Assembly: GCA_947447665.1 (NCBI GenBank)
Contig: CANFJX010000004.1
Location: forward strand, 105,843-169,842
DNA: 64,000 nt
Reading direction: 5' to 3'
From: Bacteriovoracaceae bacterium
Lineage (GTDB): Bacteria; Bdellovibrionota; UBA1018
Shown: positions 1 to 9,282 of the stretch, one piece after another
Layout: each line of letters begins with the position of its first letter
How positions within the stretch are numbered: position 1 is the stretch's first letter
Translations under genes and position numbers: made by a program
The notes under the pieces: model-generated
What the model was told of the DNA's origin: nothing
The model's input: the letters and a program-made list of their open reading frames with translations, nothing else
The model's database searches: none

Positions 1-327
1 TGCGTAGGGGTCCTGGAAAATAATCTGCATCTGTCTTCTTAACTTCCTGAGATCGTGCGGATTGAGAGTCGTTATATCCTGCCCTTTGAAAAAAATCTGC
101 CCCGACGAGGGCTCAGTAAGTCTCAGAATCGTTCGACCTAACGTTGACTTTCCACACCCAGACTCTCCCACAAGCCCAAATGTTTCCCCTTTCTTAATAT
201 CAAAGGAGACGTCAGATACAGCTCGGACACTGCCCACTTCTTTAGAGAGCAATCCACCTTGAATTGGGTATCGCTTTACTAAATTACGGACCGAAAGAAT
301 GATCCCAGAATCTGCCACGGTGGTCAT
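1..327 (-). CDS. oppF: Oligopeptide ABC transporter ATP-binding protein, OppF/DppF type (partial, C-terminus beyond window)
   Basis: This is the N-terminal 109 codons of an ABC ATPase that would energise peptide import at the inner membrane together with the OppD-type subunit just upstream. The Walker A motif GESGCGKST and a Q-loop (IIFQDPY) are visible before the reading frame runs off the window edge. The ATG at 327 lies one base after the stop codon of oppD, so the two ATPases are tightly coupled and cotranscribed. The signature and Walker B motifs lie outside the window. OppF and DppF cannot be told apart from this fragment, but the pairing with a second OppD-like ATPase and two permeases is typical of the PepT/Opp family. 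Confidence 0.88.
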   Translation of the reverse strand, partial: MTTVADSGIILSVRNLVKRYPIQGGLLSKEVGSVRAVSDVSFDIKKGETFGLVGESGCGKSTLGRTILRLTEPSSGQIFFKGQDITTLNPHDLRKLRRQMQIIFQDPYA

Positions 328-328
328 T

Positions 329-1327
329 TTAAATATCCCTCGCACATCGGATCAGGTGAGCCCTAGGAGCCTCTTCGCCAACTTCCCTGAGCTCTGGCTC
401 AACCCCCTTGCAAACATCTAAAACGTGAGAACACCGTTCCTGAAAGCGGCACCCTTCGGGCAGGCTAAGAAGGTTAGGCACAATGCCGGGAATGGTTTCT
501 AACCGATCTCGCCTAATATGCCCGATCGAGTCCGTAGCCAAAGTCGGAGTGCTCCGGAGTAAACCGCGAGTATAGGGCATCTTTGGATTTTTAAAAATCT
601 CTCTCACCCCGCCCTGCTCCACCACACGACCAGCGTACATCACGACGACCTCATCGCATACCTCGGCCACAACCCCAAGATCATGAGTAATCAATACAAG
701 CGCCATTCCAACTTTTTGCTGAAGATCTCTCAAGAGATCAAGGATCTGTGCCTGAATCGTCACATCGAGAGCCGTGGTAGGTTCATCGGCGATCAACACT
801 TTAGGATCACAAGAAAGGGCCATGGCTATCATGACTCTCTGGCGCATTCCGCCAGAAAGCTGGTGCGGATACTCATGCACTCGCTTGGAAGGCGACGGAA
901 TCCCGACCAACTCAAACATTTCTACTGACCTACTATAGGCATCCTTCCATGAAAGTCCCTGATGAAGGCGAATCGCCTCGCTCACCTGATAGCCAATCGT
1001 AAAAACAGGATTTAGGGAGGTCATGGGTTCCTGGAAAATCATGGAAATTTCGTTGCCGCGAATCGCTCGCATCTCACTCGTGCCAAGCGTCAGGAGATCC
1101 CTTCCCTGATAAAGAACCTGTCCAGATCGAATTCGACCAGGGGGCTCGGGAATAAGCCTCATAATTGACAAACTAGTGACACTTTTTCCGCAACCAGACT
1201 CCCCAACAATCCCAAGCGTCTTCCCCGCATAGGCGCAAAAGCTCACATCATCGACGGCCTTAACTTCTCCACCTTCTGTGAAGAACGAGGTACATAGGTT
1301 TTTAACCTCTAAAACTTTTTCATCCAT
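329..1327 (-). CDS. oppD: Oligopeptide ABC transporter ATP-binding protein OppD/DppD
   Basis: This is a complete 332-residue ABC ATPase. It shows Walker A GESGCGKS (about residues 42-49), the Q-loop near residue 99, the signature LSGGMRQ (157-163), Walker B VLIADEP (177-183) and the switch histidine at about 215. The C-terminal part has the cysteine-containing tail (CRFQERC region) typical of the oligo/dipeptide transporter C-terminal domain, which can hold an iron-sulfur cluster in this family. It would pair with the OppF-type subunit as a heterodimer under the OppB/OppC channel. It lies 23 bp downstream of oppC. The exact peptide or other substrate cannot be read from sequence. Confidence 0.93.
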   Translation of the reverse strand: MDEKVLEVKNLCTSFFTEGGEVKAVDDVSFCAYAGKTLGIVGESGCGKSVTSLSIMRLIPEPPGRIRSGQVLYQGRDLLTLGTSEMRAIRGNEISMIFQEPMTSLNPVFTIGYQVSEAIRLHQGLSWKDAYSRSVEMFELVGIPSPSKRVHEYPHQLSGGMRQRVMIAMALSCDPKVLIADEPTTALDVTIQAQILDLLRDLQQKVGMALVLITHDLGVVAEVCDEVVVMYAGRVVEQGGVREIFKNPKMPYTRGLLRSTPTLATDSIGHIRRDRLETIPGIVPNLLSLPEGCRFQERCSHVLDVCKGVEPELREVGEEAPRAHLIRCARDI

Positions 1328-1350
1328 CGTCGCCCCTTACTTAGCCATCT

Positions 1351-2259
1351 CTAGTGCTTCATTTTTGGATCTAGCGCATCCCTCAGAGAATCGCCCAGCA
1401 GATTAAAAGCTAAAACGACAAAAAACATCGCCAACGAAGCCCCCGCCAACTGCCACCACACTCCCCTAGAAAGCTCAAGTTTTGCGTCATCAATCATCAC
1501 TCCCCAGCTTGGTTGTCCCTGAACTCCCAAGCCTAAAAAACTTAGAATGACCTCAGACTTAATTGCGGACACAAACTGAATTGAAATATTAATGATCACG
1601 AAGTGAGAAACATTGGGCAGAATATGTCTAAAAATACGGGCCACGTGCCCTGCACCAATACTTTCAGCTGCCACCACGTAGTCTCGAGACTTGTGTTTAA
1701 TAAACTCGCCCCTCATCACACGTGCAAGACCTACCCAAGCCGTGACACCCAAGGCAACATACATTGCTGTCAACCCTTTGCCTAAGACGAAGGTCACTGC
1801 AATTAACAGCATAATATTTGGGATGGATGAGACAGTAGTATAAAACCAAACCACTAAGTCGTCCACCCAACCTCCGAAATAGCCCGCAACTGAACCCAAA
1901 AATACACCCACAGGAATACTCAACAACGAAGACATCAAACCCACACTCATTGCGATTCGAGTACCGTGCAATACTTTGTAAAAAACGCTTCTACCAAAAA
2001 GATCAGTTCCGAGTATGAGGTCTATTGATGCGAAGTTGGGTGGCTGGTAGGCACTCCCGACTACTCGGTCCCAAGGTGAGGCAATCCAACCAAACTGACA
2101 AAGAAGGGCAACCAATGCGTACAAAACGAGAATCGAGATGCAAAGTAACGCAATGCGGTCCCTTTTTAATCTGAGAAATGCGTCACCCCAGAGGCTTCGG
2201 CTCGTAGGGTGAACCTGATTGCCCACGGCAGACTGAACTGTTTGAACCTGGGTCGTCAT
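1351..2259 (-). CDS. oppC: Oligopeptide ABC transporter permease OppC/DppC
   Basis: This is an inner-membrane permease of 302 residues with about six hydrophobic segments and a hydrophilic N-terminal tail of some 30 residues. The EAA-type coupling loop (AAESIGAGHVARIF, about residues 197-210) that contacts the ATPases is well preserved. The N-terminal region with LGTDLFGRSVF is characteristic of the DppC/OppC subfamily. Its ATG overlaps the stop codon of oppB by 4 bp, which indicates translational coupling. It forms the channel with OppB. Confidence 0.93.
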   Translation of the reverse strand: MTTQVQTVQSAVGNQVHPTSRSLWGDAFLRLKRDRIALLCISILVLYALVALLCQFGWIASPWDRVVGSAYQPPNFASIDLILGTDLFGRSVFYKVLHGTRIAMSVGLMSSLLSIPVGVFLGSVAGYFGGWVDDLVVWFYTTVSSIPNIMLLIAVTFVLGKGLTAMYVALGVTAWVGLARVMRGEFIKHKSRDYVVAAESIGAGHVARIFRHILPNVSHFVIINISIQFVSAIKSEVILSFLGLGVQGQPSWGVMIDDAKLELSRGVWWQLAGASLAMFFVVLAFNLLGDSLRDALDPKMKH

Positions 2260-3191
2260 TTTAGGCTCACTCTCGGATCTACTAAGGTGTAGAGAATGTC
2301 AGTCGTCAGATTCCCGAGTACATAGAGAAATGCAACGAGCGTGGTCATAGCCTTGATGACCGGAAAATCACTATTGTGAACGGCATCAATGGTGATACTC
2401 CCCAGGCCAGGAATACCAAAAAAGCTTTCCAAAAGAAAAGCTCCTAGAATCAACATAGGAATCTCGATGACGACATTGGTTAAAATAGGAACCATACTAT
2501 TTTTTAAAACATGCCTAAAAAAAACAACGGGCTCGGATAGACCCTTGGCTCGGGCCGTCCTAACATAATCTTGGGTCGTCTCTTCAAGGATAGCTGTCCT
2601 ATAAAAGCGAACATCATATCCCAAGCTCACTATAACGAAAATAATCATGGGCATCAGGATAAACTCTAAACGATCTGGCCATGCTGACTCATACCCAGAA
2701 ATAGGAAACCAACCCAGTTTGAATGCGAAAAAATACTGACCAAAAAGGATATAAGCTAGCATCGGAAGACTCATCCCAAAAACGCAGAGAATCACTACGA
2801 TTCTATCAATGGCTCGCCCCCGAAAATAGGCAACCATAAGACCAATTGAGACCGATAAAATAGTTGTAATTAAAAAGGCGGGGATCATTAAAGAAAGGGA
2901 CGGACCGACGCCCTCCATGATCATCTGACTAATAGGTTGCCGGGTCGCATAGCTTCTTCCATAATCGAAGGTTACTATTTGCTTAAGATAATGCAAAAAC
3001 TGAATCGGCTGGGGCTGATCAAAACCGTACTCATGCCTGACTTCTTGAATCTGCTGAGCATTCGCATGCCTACCTAACATCTGGTAGGTCGGATCTCCAC
3101 CAACCATATCAAAGAGAATGAAGACAATTAACGCGACGCCAAGAAGTGTTGGTATCGTGCTGAGCAGCTTTCTAACGACGTATACTAACAT
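2256..3191 (-). CDS. oppB: Oligopeptide ABC transporter permease OppB/DppB
   Basis: This 311-residue integral membrane protein begins with the family-typical MLVYVVRKLLSTIPTLLGV segment and has about six transmembrane segments. The large periplasmic loop after the first helix carries the usual YGFDQP pattern. The cytoplasmic EAA loop reads YVRTARAKGLSEPVVFFRH. It would form the heterodimeric translocation pore with OppC. It starts 10 bp downstream of the substrate-binding protein gene and overlaps oppC by 4 bp, so the operon order is oppA-B-C-D-F. Confidence 0.93.
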   Translation of the reverse strand: MLVYVVRKLLSTIPTLLGVALIVFILFDMVGGDPTYQMLGRHANAQQIQEVRHEYGFDQPQPIQFLHYLKQIVTFDYGRSYATRQPISQMIMEGVGPSLSLMIPAFLITTILSVSIGLMVAYFRGRAIDRIVVILCVFGMSLPMLAYILFGQYFFAFKLGWFPISGYESAWPDRLEFILMPMIIFVIVSLGYDVRFYRTAILEETTQDYVRTARAKGLSEPVVFFRHVLKNSMVPILTNVVIEIPMLILGAFLLESFFGIPGLGSITIDAVHNSDFPVIKAMTTLVAFLYVLGNLTTDILYTLVDPRVSLK

Positions 3192-3201
3192 TCTTTCCCA
3201 C

Positions 3202-5004
3202 CTATTTCTTCAAGCCTGGATCGACGCGATAGAATTTGTAGTTTGAGTGGTTAAAATCATTGGGTTTATAATTCTTAAGCCATTTTTGAACAAGTACGTA
3301 ACTTAGTCGATGTGAACCAAAAATCCATGGACAGTCATCTACTAAAATTTTGACCATTTTCTGATAAGTCTCAGTCCTCTGCCTCCCCTCGGGCAGAGTG
3401 AGTGAATACTCATAAGCTCGATCAAACTCCGGGCTGCTATAGTTAGCGTCATTTTGCCCAGGCGAGGCATTTTTACTGTAGAAAAGCTGAAGAAAATTCT
3501 CTCCATCAGGATAATCTCCGGACCATCCGTATTCCCACATTTGAGCCTTTTTATTTTTTACTACTTCCAAAAACTGCGGCCATGAGTAAGTACCTATATT
3601 GAGATTTACCCCTAAAGCAGAAAACATTTTCGATGTGAACTCGCCCTGCTGACGGCCCAGGGTTCCTGCTAGAGTCGCATATTCAAGAGGCGGCAGACCC
3701 TTGCCACCTGGATACCCGGCTTTTGCAAGGAGTTCTCGCGCCTTGTTCATATTAAACTGCCTATTTGGATTTCTTAGGCTCGGATCATATCCGTCAATTC
3801 CTGGTGGAATAGGTCCTTGTGCCGCCATTGCAGCCCCATTAAAAAAAATCTCGTTAAATGTATTTTGATCATACGCAAGACTGAGGGCCTGTCGGAGGTA
3901 TTTATTTTTAGCAAAAACCGGATCTGCCATATTAAAAGTCAGATGGCTAATATCAAAGGCTGGCGTTTTAACGAGGCGAACCCCTTTTGCAGCCAGATCC
4001 GAGCTGAGTTCGTGGCCAGGATTAATTGCAGTGGAAAAACTGTCCTTAGGAATTCCTGAGATATCTACCTTGCCCGAGAGGAAGCTTAGCCACATGGGCT
4101 GCTGTTCGACAAAAACCTGAACAACCACCTGATCCGCTAGAGGAAGCGCCTTACCAGCATCCGCAAGTAACCCCGCTTCGCGGTCGCCTGGTGCGCCTTC
4201 GCTCGGATAGAGTTCTCTTCGATAGGTTGGATTCCGAACCCAGACTATCTTCGATCCGGGGTGGTATTCTTGGAGGCGAAATGGCCCCGTTCCGACTGCA
4301 TGGTTCAGAAATTCTTTACCGTAGAAGTCCACTGCCTCTCGTGGCACTACGGCGGCAAATGGCATGGTTAAAAAATAGAGAAACTGAGTTGATCGTCGGT
4401 TCAATTTAATCTGAAATGTATATCGATCAATGGATCGTAGTCCTTCGACCTCGCTCTGATATTGAGTCGTCGAGTCTCTCAGGGCTTTATCTCGCCAGGC
4501 GTTTAGGCCAACGACACGATCATCCAAAATCCACCATCCGCTAGATACCAACTTGGGATCTGCAAGACGCTTCAGTGAATAAACGACGTCATCGGCAACC
4601 AGCTCGCGCCCTTTTCCACTCGTTTCTTTGAAGCAGGGATCATCTTGAAATAGAACCCCCTTCTTTAGACTGAACGTGTATATTTTCCCATCCGCGCTCA
4701 CTTCGGGCATTTTATCAGCCAATTGAGGAGCTAGCGAATACGGGCGTTTTAGATAGTGAAACTGAAGAAGCGTTTCGTAAGCCTGGGAAGATTGGGTCCC
4801 TGAGTAAAGATCCTCGGCAAGGACTGGATCAAGACCTTTCAACTTTTCTCCAACCACCAAATGAAGAGTTTGAACAGGCTCCGAGGCGCCTCGAGGGGTG
4901 CAGCCACCGATCGTAAGAGCCAAAGTAAAAAGAAATAGATGCCTATATTTATAAAAATAGGATGAAAAATCAAAACGAAAAACCCCCGTTAGTCGCAGCA
5001 TCAA
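3202..5004 (-). CDS. oppA: Peptide-type ABC transporter substrate-binding lipoprotein (SBP family 5, OppA/DppA-like)
   Basis: This 600-residue solute-binding protein delivers substrate to the OppBC channel. The N-terminus has an unusually long hydrophilic start followed by a hydrophobic core and a lipobox-like LTIGGC with Cys at about residue 35, so it is probably a periplasm-facing lipoprotein. SBP family 5 landmarks are visible: the early TLHLVVGEKLKGLDPVLAED segment, GTGPFRLQEYHPG in the middle, and the later LRQALSLAYDQ motif. It is the first gene of the operon, so the promoter should lie upstream of 5004 or further back. Ligand specificity is not predictable; related proteins bind peptides, nickel or sugars. 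Confidence 0.9.
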   Translation of the reverse strand: MMLRLTGVFRFDFSSYFYKYRHLFLFTLALTIGGCTPRGASEPVQTLHLVVGEKLKGLDPVLAEDLYSGTQSSQAYETLLQFHYLKRPYSLAPQLADKMPEVSADGKIYTFSLKKGVLFQDDPCFKETSGKGRELVADDVVYSLKRLADPKLVSSGWWILDDRVVGLNAWRDKALRDSTTQYQSEVEGLRSIDRYTFQIKLNRRSTQFLYFLTMPFAAVVPREAVDFYGKEFLNHAVGTGPFRLQEYHPGSKIVWVRNPTYRRELYPSEGAPGDREAGLLADAGKALPLADQVVVQVFVEQQPMWLSFLSGKVDISGIPKDSFSTAINPGHELSSDLAAKGVRLVKTPAFDISHLTFNMADPVFAKNKYLRQALSLAYDQNTFNEIFFNGAAMAAQGPIPPGIDGYDPSLRNPNRQFNMNKARELLAKAGYPGGKGLPPLEYATLAGTLGRQQGEFTSKMFSALGVNLNIGTYSWPQFLEVVKNKKAQMWEYGWSGDYPDGENFLQLFYSKNASPGQNDANYSSPEFDRAYEYSLTLPEGRQRTETYQKMVKILVDDCPWIFGSHRLSYVLVQKWLKNYKPNDFNHSNYKFYRVDPGLKK

Positions 5005-5048
5005 AACACACTCCCCAATGCCGTAGCTACCTAATTACGGGGCGCGTG

Positions 5049-5774
5049 TCAATCTCGAGTAATTTCGCGTGTCCGCCACTTGACTTTGATTTGACCTTGG
5101 GAGGAACGCACGTCCCACTTTTCGGGACTACCAGTTTCCTTTTCAGGACTATCGAACTGGAACTCGACTGATGATCGCTCAGAACCTTCTCGAATCCACT
5201 TTAATGAAGCGGGCCATGGATGGTGGTTCCATTGTTTGAAGCGATAAATGAACTTCTGCTTCTCGTTCTCTTTTTTATTCAGCTCGGTCACAGTGAGTTC
5301 ATTGTCCTGACTCACTTCGAGATCCAGACCCTTCCCCCTCTGGGGACATGGAATTTGGCCCAGAAATAAGATACTCGCCCACTGAAGCGGAATCCCCCCC
5401 CAGTGATCTTGGCCGACCCGGGGGCGTTGGCCTTTCTCGGAGTAGTCAATGATCTCGTATCGACCCTGGCTCACCTTAATCAGGGCTTGGGTGCCACCCA
5501 ATGGATTTGTGATCTCCAACTGCAAATGATCACTCGAGTCAACCAAGACATTAGCCTGAAACTGTCCTGCCTCTTCAGTCGACGTCATTTTTGCTAAAAC
5601 TCTTCCTCGGGCCGAAACAATATTCTTGCCTGGCTCGCATGCAAAGCCAAAGAGCTCTGAAGCTGAGTACTGCCCCTTCTTCACCGGGGACAGCGTTGAA
5701 CACGAACTCAATTGAAGTGCTAATGCAGTAATCGCAAGAAAATGTTCGATCGAGGCATGGGGTACTTTTCTCAT
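5049..5774 (-). CDS. LolB-like outer-membrane lipoprotein (tentative)
   Basis: This is a 241-residue predicted lipoprotein. A signal peptide ends in the lipobox QLSSC with the lipidated Cys at about residue 25. The rest is a beta-rich sequence without cysteine-based motifs except C47 and C144. The stretch ITNPLGGTQALIKV and the overall beta-strand pattern resemble LolB, the outer-membrane receptor that inserts lipoproteins. The context supports this: in many proteobacteria a TPR-protein gene is followed directly by lolB, and here the TPR gene overlaps this one by 4 bp. LolB similarity is low by eye, so an unrelated envelope lipoprotein remains possible. Confidence 0.55.
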   Translation of the reverse strand: MRKVPHASIEHFLAITALALQLSSCSTLSPVKKGQYSASELFGFACEPGKNIVSARGRVLAKMTSTEEAGQFQANVLVDSSDHLQLEITNPLGGTQALIKVSQGRYEIIDYSEKGQRPRVGQDHWGGIPLQWASILFLGQIPCPQRGKGLDLEVSQDNELTVTELNKKENEKQKFIYRFKQWNHHPWPASLKWIREGSERSSVEFQFDSPEKETGSPEKWDVRSSQGQIKVKWRTREITRD

Positions 5775-7639
5775 TCTTCCGTCTCTTGAAGTGTCAGGGG
5801 TGCTTGGTCACGGGAGGCTTTATTCTCGATCGTGAAGGCGCTTGCCTTTTCCTTCACCGGACGGCCCTGATCGGATCTTGCCGAACTGACCGAACGATTC
5901 AAGGAGGCATCCTTCTTGATACTATCGACCTTGGCCTCAATTTTATGCTTAGCGTCATCAGTCTCTGCGTACTTTACTGCCACTAAGTACTCCTCAATCG
6001 CTTTTTCGCGCAAATTCGAGCGCAGATAGGCATCACCCAAATGCTCCAAAATCGTCGACTCGTTGGGTTTCAATTTCACTGCCTTTTCAAGCTCGACTAC
6101 CGCCTGCTGCACTCTTCCTCGAACAAAAAGATACCATCCCCAACTATCCTGAATATATCCATTCTGAGGCCGCAAAACGAGGGCCTTCTTCAGGAGCTTT
6201 TCAACATCATTCAAGCGAACACCACGCTGAGTCCAGGTGTAGCCAACATAATTCATGGCATCGACATTCTCTGGATTCAATTTGAGGAGTGTCTCCATTT
6301 GCTCCAGACCACGGTCTACGTCTCCCTGACGATCATAGAGACTACCCAAATAGTAGTGCAGTTTCTCGTCCTCCGGAAAGAGGGCAGTCGCTGCTTCTAA
6401 GATCTTAATCGCTCTTTTCGGCTGCTTTTCATCCTCCTCAAGGCTAGCTTGAAATAGATAGAGATTAGGCACTTTTGGAGCCTTTTGAATCGCATCCGCT
6501 ATAAAAGAGCGAGCTTCGGAGGCACGCTGATTTTGCTTGAGAAGATAGGCCACCTGAAGAGCAGCATCAGGGTAGAGTTTTGACCCAGACTGAATCGACT
6601 TCAGCTCACTTATTGCCAGTTCCGGCTGCTTTTCCTCCTGATAAATAGTCCCTAAGTAATAGCGAATCCGGTCAGAACTAGGATTATGCACCAAAATTTT
6701 CTTGAACGTTTTAACAGCATCGTCAAGGTGCTTTAACTCCATCTGGACTAAGCCCAACTTAACCTGGACATTGAGGTCCTCCGGATCGGAGACCTCAACC
6801 GACTTTAAATACTGGAGTGCTTCGGAGTACTTTTCTTGCTTAAGATAAAGGGTAGCGAGACGATTAGCAGCGACAGCATCTTGCGATTGATCGTAGAGAG
6901 TCTTGTAAACTGCAATAGCCTGAGCGATCATCTGCTGCTCCTCGAAGAGGCTTCCCAGGCCTAAAGCTGACTGAGCGAAACCAGGTCTTAATGAAATCGA
7001 CTTTTCATAGGCCTGAACCGCTATTTTGAAATGTTCTAAAAGCTGCTCAGCGCGAGCTAGGTAATAAAATCCAAGGACCGAATCTGGGCTTTTTTTAGTG
7101 AACTGACGAAGAGCGGTTGCGGCTTGACTCACCTTGCCATCTTCCATCAATACCTGGGCCTTATAGATCAGCGCCTCTTCATTTTTTGGATCTAATTTCA
7201 GAACCCGATCATACTCATCTACAGCGGATTGATTCTCATGAACGGCAGAATACAATCCACCAAGAATCAGACGAGCGTCAACAAAGGCAGGATTAAGTCG
7301 AACCGCCTCTTTAGCACTTTCCATTGCAGATGAAAGCATGCCTTTTTTTATAAATTCAGAAGATAACCTCGCATGTATGAGAGCAGAGTTTGGATCAAAG
7401 ATCACAGCGAGTTTATACTCCTCAATTGCCTTCTCAGTATCGCCCTCGTTGGAGTAGCCCTGAGCAATGCTAAAGTGATACTCTGCTTGCTGATCATTCT
7501 TAGCCTTATCCTCTTCGCCTTGTTTAACTACCTTCTCCACTCCGGATGCGCGAACCCAGCCCGGGTAAAGCGTACAAACCGATAGAAGAACTGACCCGAG
7601 AACCATGAGGTTTAAATCGCTCGACTTAGTCTTGATCAT
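5771..7639 (-). CDS. Large exported TPR-repeat protein
   Basis: This 622-residue protein has a signal-like N-terminus (hydrophobic core LMVLGSVLLSVCTLYPGWV) followed by a charged stretch and then about twelve or more tetratricopeptide repeats spanning roughly residues 50-560. Recognisable TPR units include those around GDTEKAIEEYKLAVIFDPN and QSAVDEYDRVLKLDPKNEEA. The last 60 residues are polar and low in complexity. It is probably a periplasmic or outer-membrane-associated scaffold; similar large TPR proteins precede lolB in other proteobacteria. It overlaps the downstream LolB-like gene by 4 bp. No enzymatic motif is seen. Confidence 0.8.
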   Translation of the reverse strand: MIKTKSSDLNLMVLGSVLLSVCTLYPGWVRASGVEKVVKQGEEDKAKNDQQAEYHFSIAQGYSNEGDTEKAIEEYKLAVIFDPNSALIHARLSSEFIKKGMLSSAMESAKEAVRLNPAFVDARLILGGLYSAVHENQSAVDEYDRVLKLDPKNEEALIYKAQVLMEDGKVSQAATALRQFTKKSPDSVLGFYYLARAEQLLEHFKIAVQAYEKSISLRPGFAQSALGLGSLFEEQQMIAQAIAVYKTLYDQSQDAVAANRLATLYLKQEKYSEALQYLKSVEVSDPEDLNVQVKLGLVQMELKHLDDAVKTFKKILVHNPSSDRIRYYLGTIYQEEKQPELAISELKSIQSGSKLYPDAALQVAYLLKQNQRASEARSFIADAIQKAPKVPNLYLFQASLEEDEKQPKRAIKILEAATALFPEDEKLHYYLGSLYDRQGDVDRGLEQMETLLKLNPENVDAMNYVGYTWTQRGVRLNDVEKLLKKALVLRPQNGYIQDSWGWYLFVRGRVQQAVVELEKAVKLKPNESTILEHLGDAYLRSNLREKAIEEYLVAVKYAETDDAKHKIEAKVDSIKKDASLNRSVSSARSDQGRPVKEKASAFTIENKASRDQAPLTLQETEE

Positions 7640-8041
7640 AGAATCTGACGGCCTCCACTCTACCTATCGACATTCACAAGGGAAACATAAAAGTACCGCT
7701 CGATTTAATCCTACGCTGCTTGGAACACTAACTGCATCGCCCAAAACACAGAAAGGGCCTAGGCCCCTTGCTAGAGGAGGAATAAGACTCCCAATCAAGC
7801 AGGGAAAAGCATAGAGTTTTAGATCCATTAAATAAAATCCCAAAAATCAGATAAAAAGGTTTTGGGCGAAGCCTTGACTTTACCGCAGTGGGTTGTTATT
7901 TGGCTTAAGGGATGTTGATGACACGATGTAGCTCATGCGCTGCGCCGAACATCAAACAGTGGGATAAAAATTGAGGAGGGGGTTTATTTTCTGTTTCTAA
8001 CCCAGGCCTCAAATTCAATAAGTGATTCAATAGGGGGAATC
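7640..8041. other. Divergent intergenic region between the TPR operon and the phaR-like gene
   Basis: This 402-bp gap must hold promoters for both flanking units. A weak sigma-70-like element for the plus strand is TTGACT at 7874-7879, 17 bp, then TATTTG at 7897-7902; the -35 is good and the -10 poor. A 12-bp perfect palindrome GGGCCTAGGCCC lies near 7757-7768. The sequence AGGGGG before the ATG at 8042 is the ribosome-binding site of the phaR-like gene. I see no open frame or RNA gene that I would defend here. Confidence 0.5.
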
Positions 8042-8413
8042 ATGAAAGAAATTAAAATCATCAAACGTTACCAGAATCGCAAGCTATACGACACTCACGA
8101 GTCCAGTTACGTGACACTCGATGAAATTGCGAAAATGATCAAGGGCGGAGAAGACCTTCGGGTCATCGACAACAAAACTAAAAATGACATTACTGCAGCC
8201 ACTTTGACGCAGCTCCTCTATGAAAGCGAGCGTAAGGCAAAGACTCAGTCATCGGTAGAGTTACTCAAAGAGATTATCCGCCATGGAGATGGGTCATTCT
8301 CAGGATATATTCAAAGCAAAATGCCGAGTGCAGAGTCTAACGACTTTTCTCAGCACTCGATGCAAGAAGTCGAAGCAACTATTGCCGCAAGAATTCCAGC
8401 CCTCAATCAATAG
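8042..8413 (+). CDS. phaR: PhaR-type regulator with PHB/PHA-accumulation DNA-binding domain
   Basis: This 123-residue protein consists almost entirely of the conserved N-terminal DNA-binding domain of PhaR-type polyhydroxyalkanoate regulators: IKRYQNRKLYDTHESSYVTL at residues 7-26, followed by VIDNKTKNDITAATLTQLLYE. In classical PhaR the domain is followed by a PHB-binding region; here the remaining 50 residues are a short acidic helix, so the protein is on the small side. No PHA synthase or phasin gene is seen in this window, so its target may be something other than storage granules. The start is supported by an AGGGGG box 7 bp upstream of the ATG. The family is well known in Alpha-, Beta-, Gamma- and former Deltaproteobacteria. 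Confidence 0.85.
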   Translation: MKEIKIIKRYQNRKLYDTHESSYVTLDEIAKMIKGGEDLRVIDNKTKNDITAATLTQLLYESERKAKTQSSVELLKEIIRHGDGSFSGYIQSKMPSAESNDFSQHSMQEVEATIAARIPALNQ

Positions 8414-8478
8414 TCATTTTTTGTCATAGATTTAATCAGACTTGATGCAACAAACAAAAAGTCTGATACCATGAAAAA

Positions 8479-9273
8479 ATGAAATTCCAATTGAAATGGG
8501 TAAGGCAAGTATTAGGTCGGCAATTTCTGTTCCCGCTCGGGGTTCTCGCGTTCTCCCTACTTTACTTTGGGAATGAACTCTCAGCCTCAGCGGGCACAGA
8601 GATGCTGACTCCAGCGACCACAGGCTTACTTGCATCCTCCAGTTGGTCAAGCAATGATTCTCGGCCGTCGAGGAGCATTTATCCTCGCGATAGTTTAAGC
8701 GGTGAAATTTCTCCATTTAGTCCAGGCTCCAACAACATCTCTTTAGACCTTGGGCAAGTCTTTCTCATGGGAGATCTATCCAAATTTCAAAACAACTTGG
8801 GAACTCAGCTTCATTATAACTACGGCGTGAGTGATCTCTTTAGCTTTGACTCGAGCCTCGGCTACTCTCAGCATTCAAACGGGCTATTCTCTCTTATGAC
8901 TTTGCTCAGCGGAGTACGAATGAACCTCAGCTGGTACGATAAAATTATCCCCTATGCAGTCTTCGGACTTGGCTTTTATTTGCCAAGCTACACCGACACC
9001 ACTGCTGCGGCTGGCAGCGGTTCGAATCCTTCGGGCCCATCGAGCACAGCAGGAGGAGCCAATGCCGCCTCCCTCCCGAGTGTGAGCGCACTTTTATTCG
9101 GCGTTCATTTCGGGCCTGGAATTGATCTTGCCCTGAGTAAGAATGTATTTTTCGGGGCATCTCTCGTGTTCCATGAAATGTTTGGAACAACACAACCACT
9201 GTCTAATGGTTCACTTCTGAGCTTAGGCGGAACCTACACAACATTTTATCTCCATGTTGGTGGAACTTTTTAA
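8479..9273 (+). CDS. Predicted outer-membrane beta-barrel protein
   Basis: This 264-residue protein has a long signal peptide (hydrophobic core around residues 17-32, ending near SASA) and a body of alternating hydrophobic strands. It finishes in TFYLHVGGTF with a terminal phenylalanine, the usual C-terminal signature for BAM-dependent barrel insertion. A Gly/Ser/Ala-rich low-complexity loop of about 25 residues (roughly residues 174-198) would be a surface loop. I do not recognise a family; an eight-stranded OmpA/OmpW-like barrel is plausible. The ATG at 8479 lacks a clear ribosome-binding site and overlaps a three-codon mini-ORF (ATG at 8471 whose TGA overlaps this start). Confidence 0.65.
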   Translation: MKFQLKWVRQVLGRQFLFPLGVLAFSLLYFGNELSASAGTEMLTPATTGLLASSSWSSNDSRPSRSIYPRDSLSGEISPFSPGSNNISLDLGQVFLMGDLSKFQNNLGTQLHYNYGVSDLFSFDSSLGYSQHSNGLFSLMTLLSGVRMNLSWYDKIIPYAVFGLGFYLPSYTDTTAAAGSGSNPSGPSSTAGGANAASLPSVSALLFGVHFGPGIDLALSKNVFFGASLVFHEMFGTTQPLSNGSLLSLGGTYTTFYLHVGGTF

Positions 9274-9282
9274 GCCAAAAAC

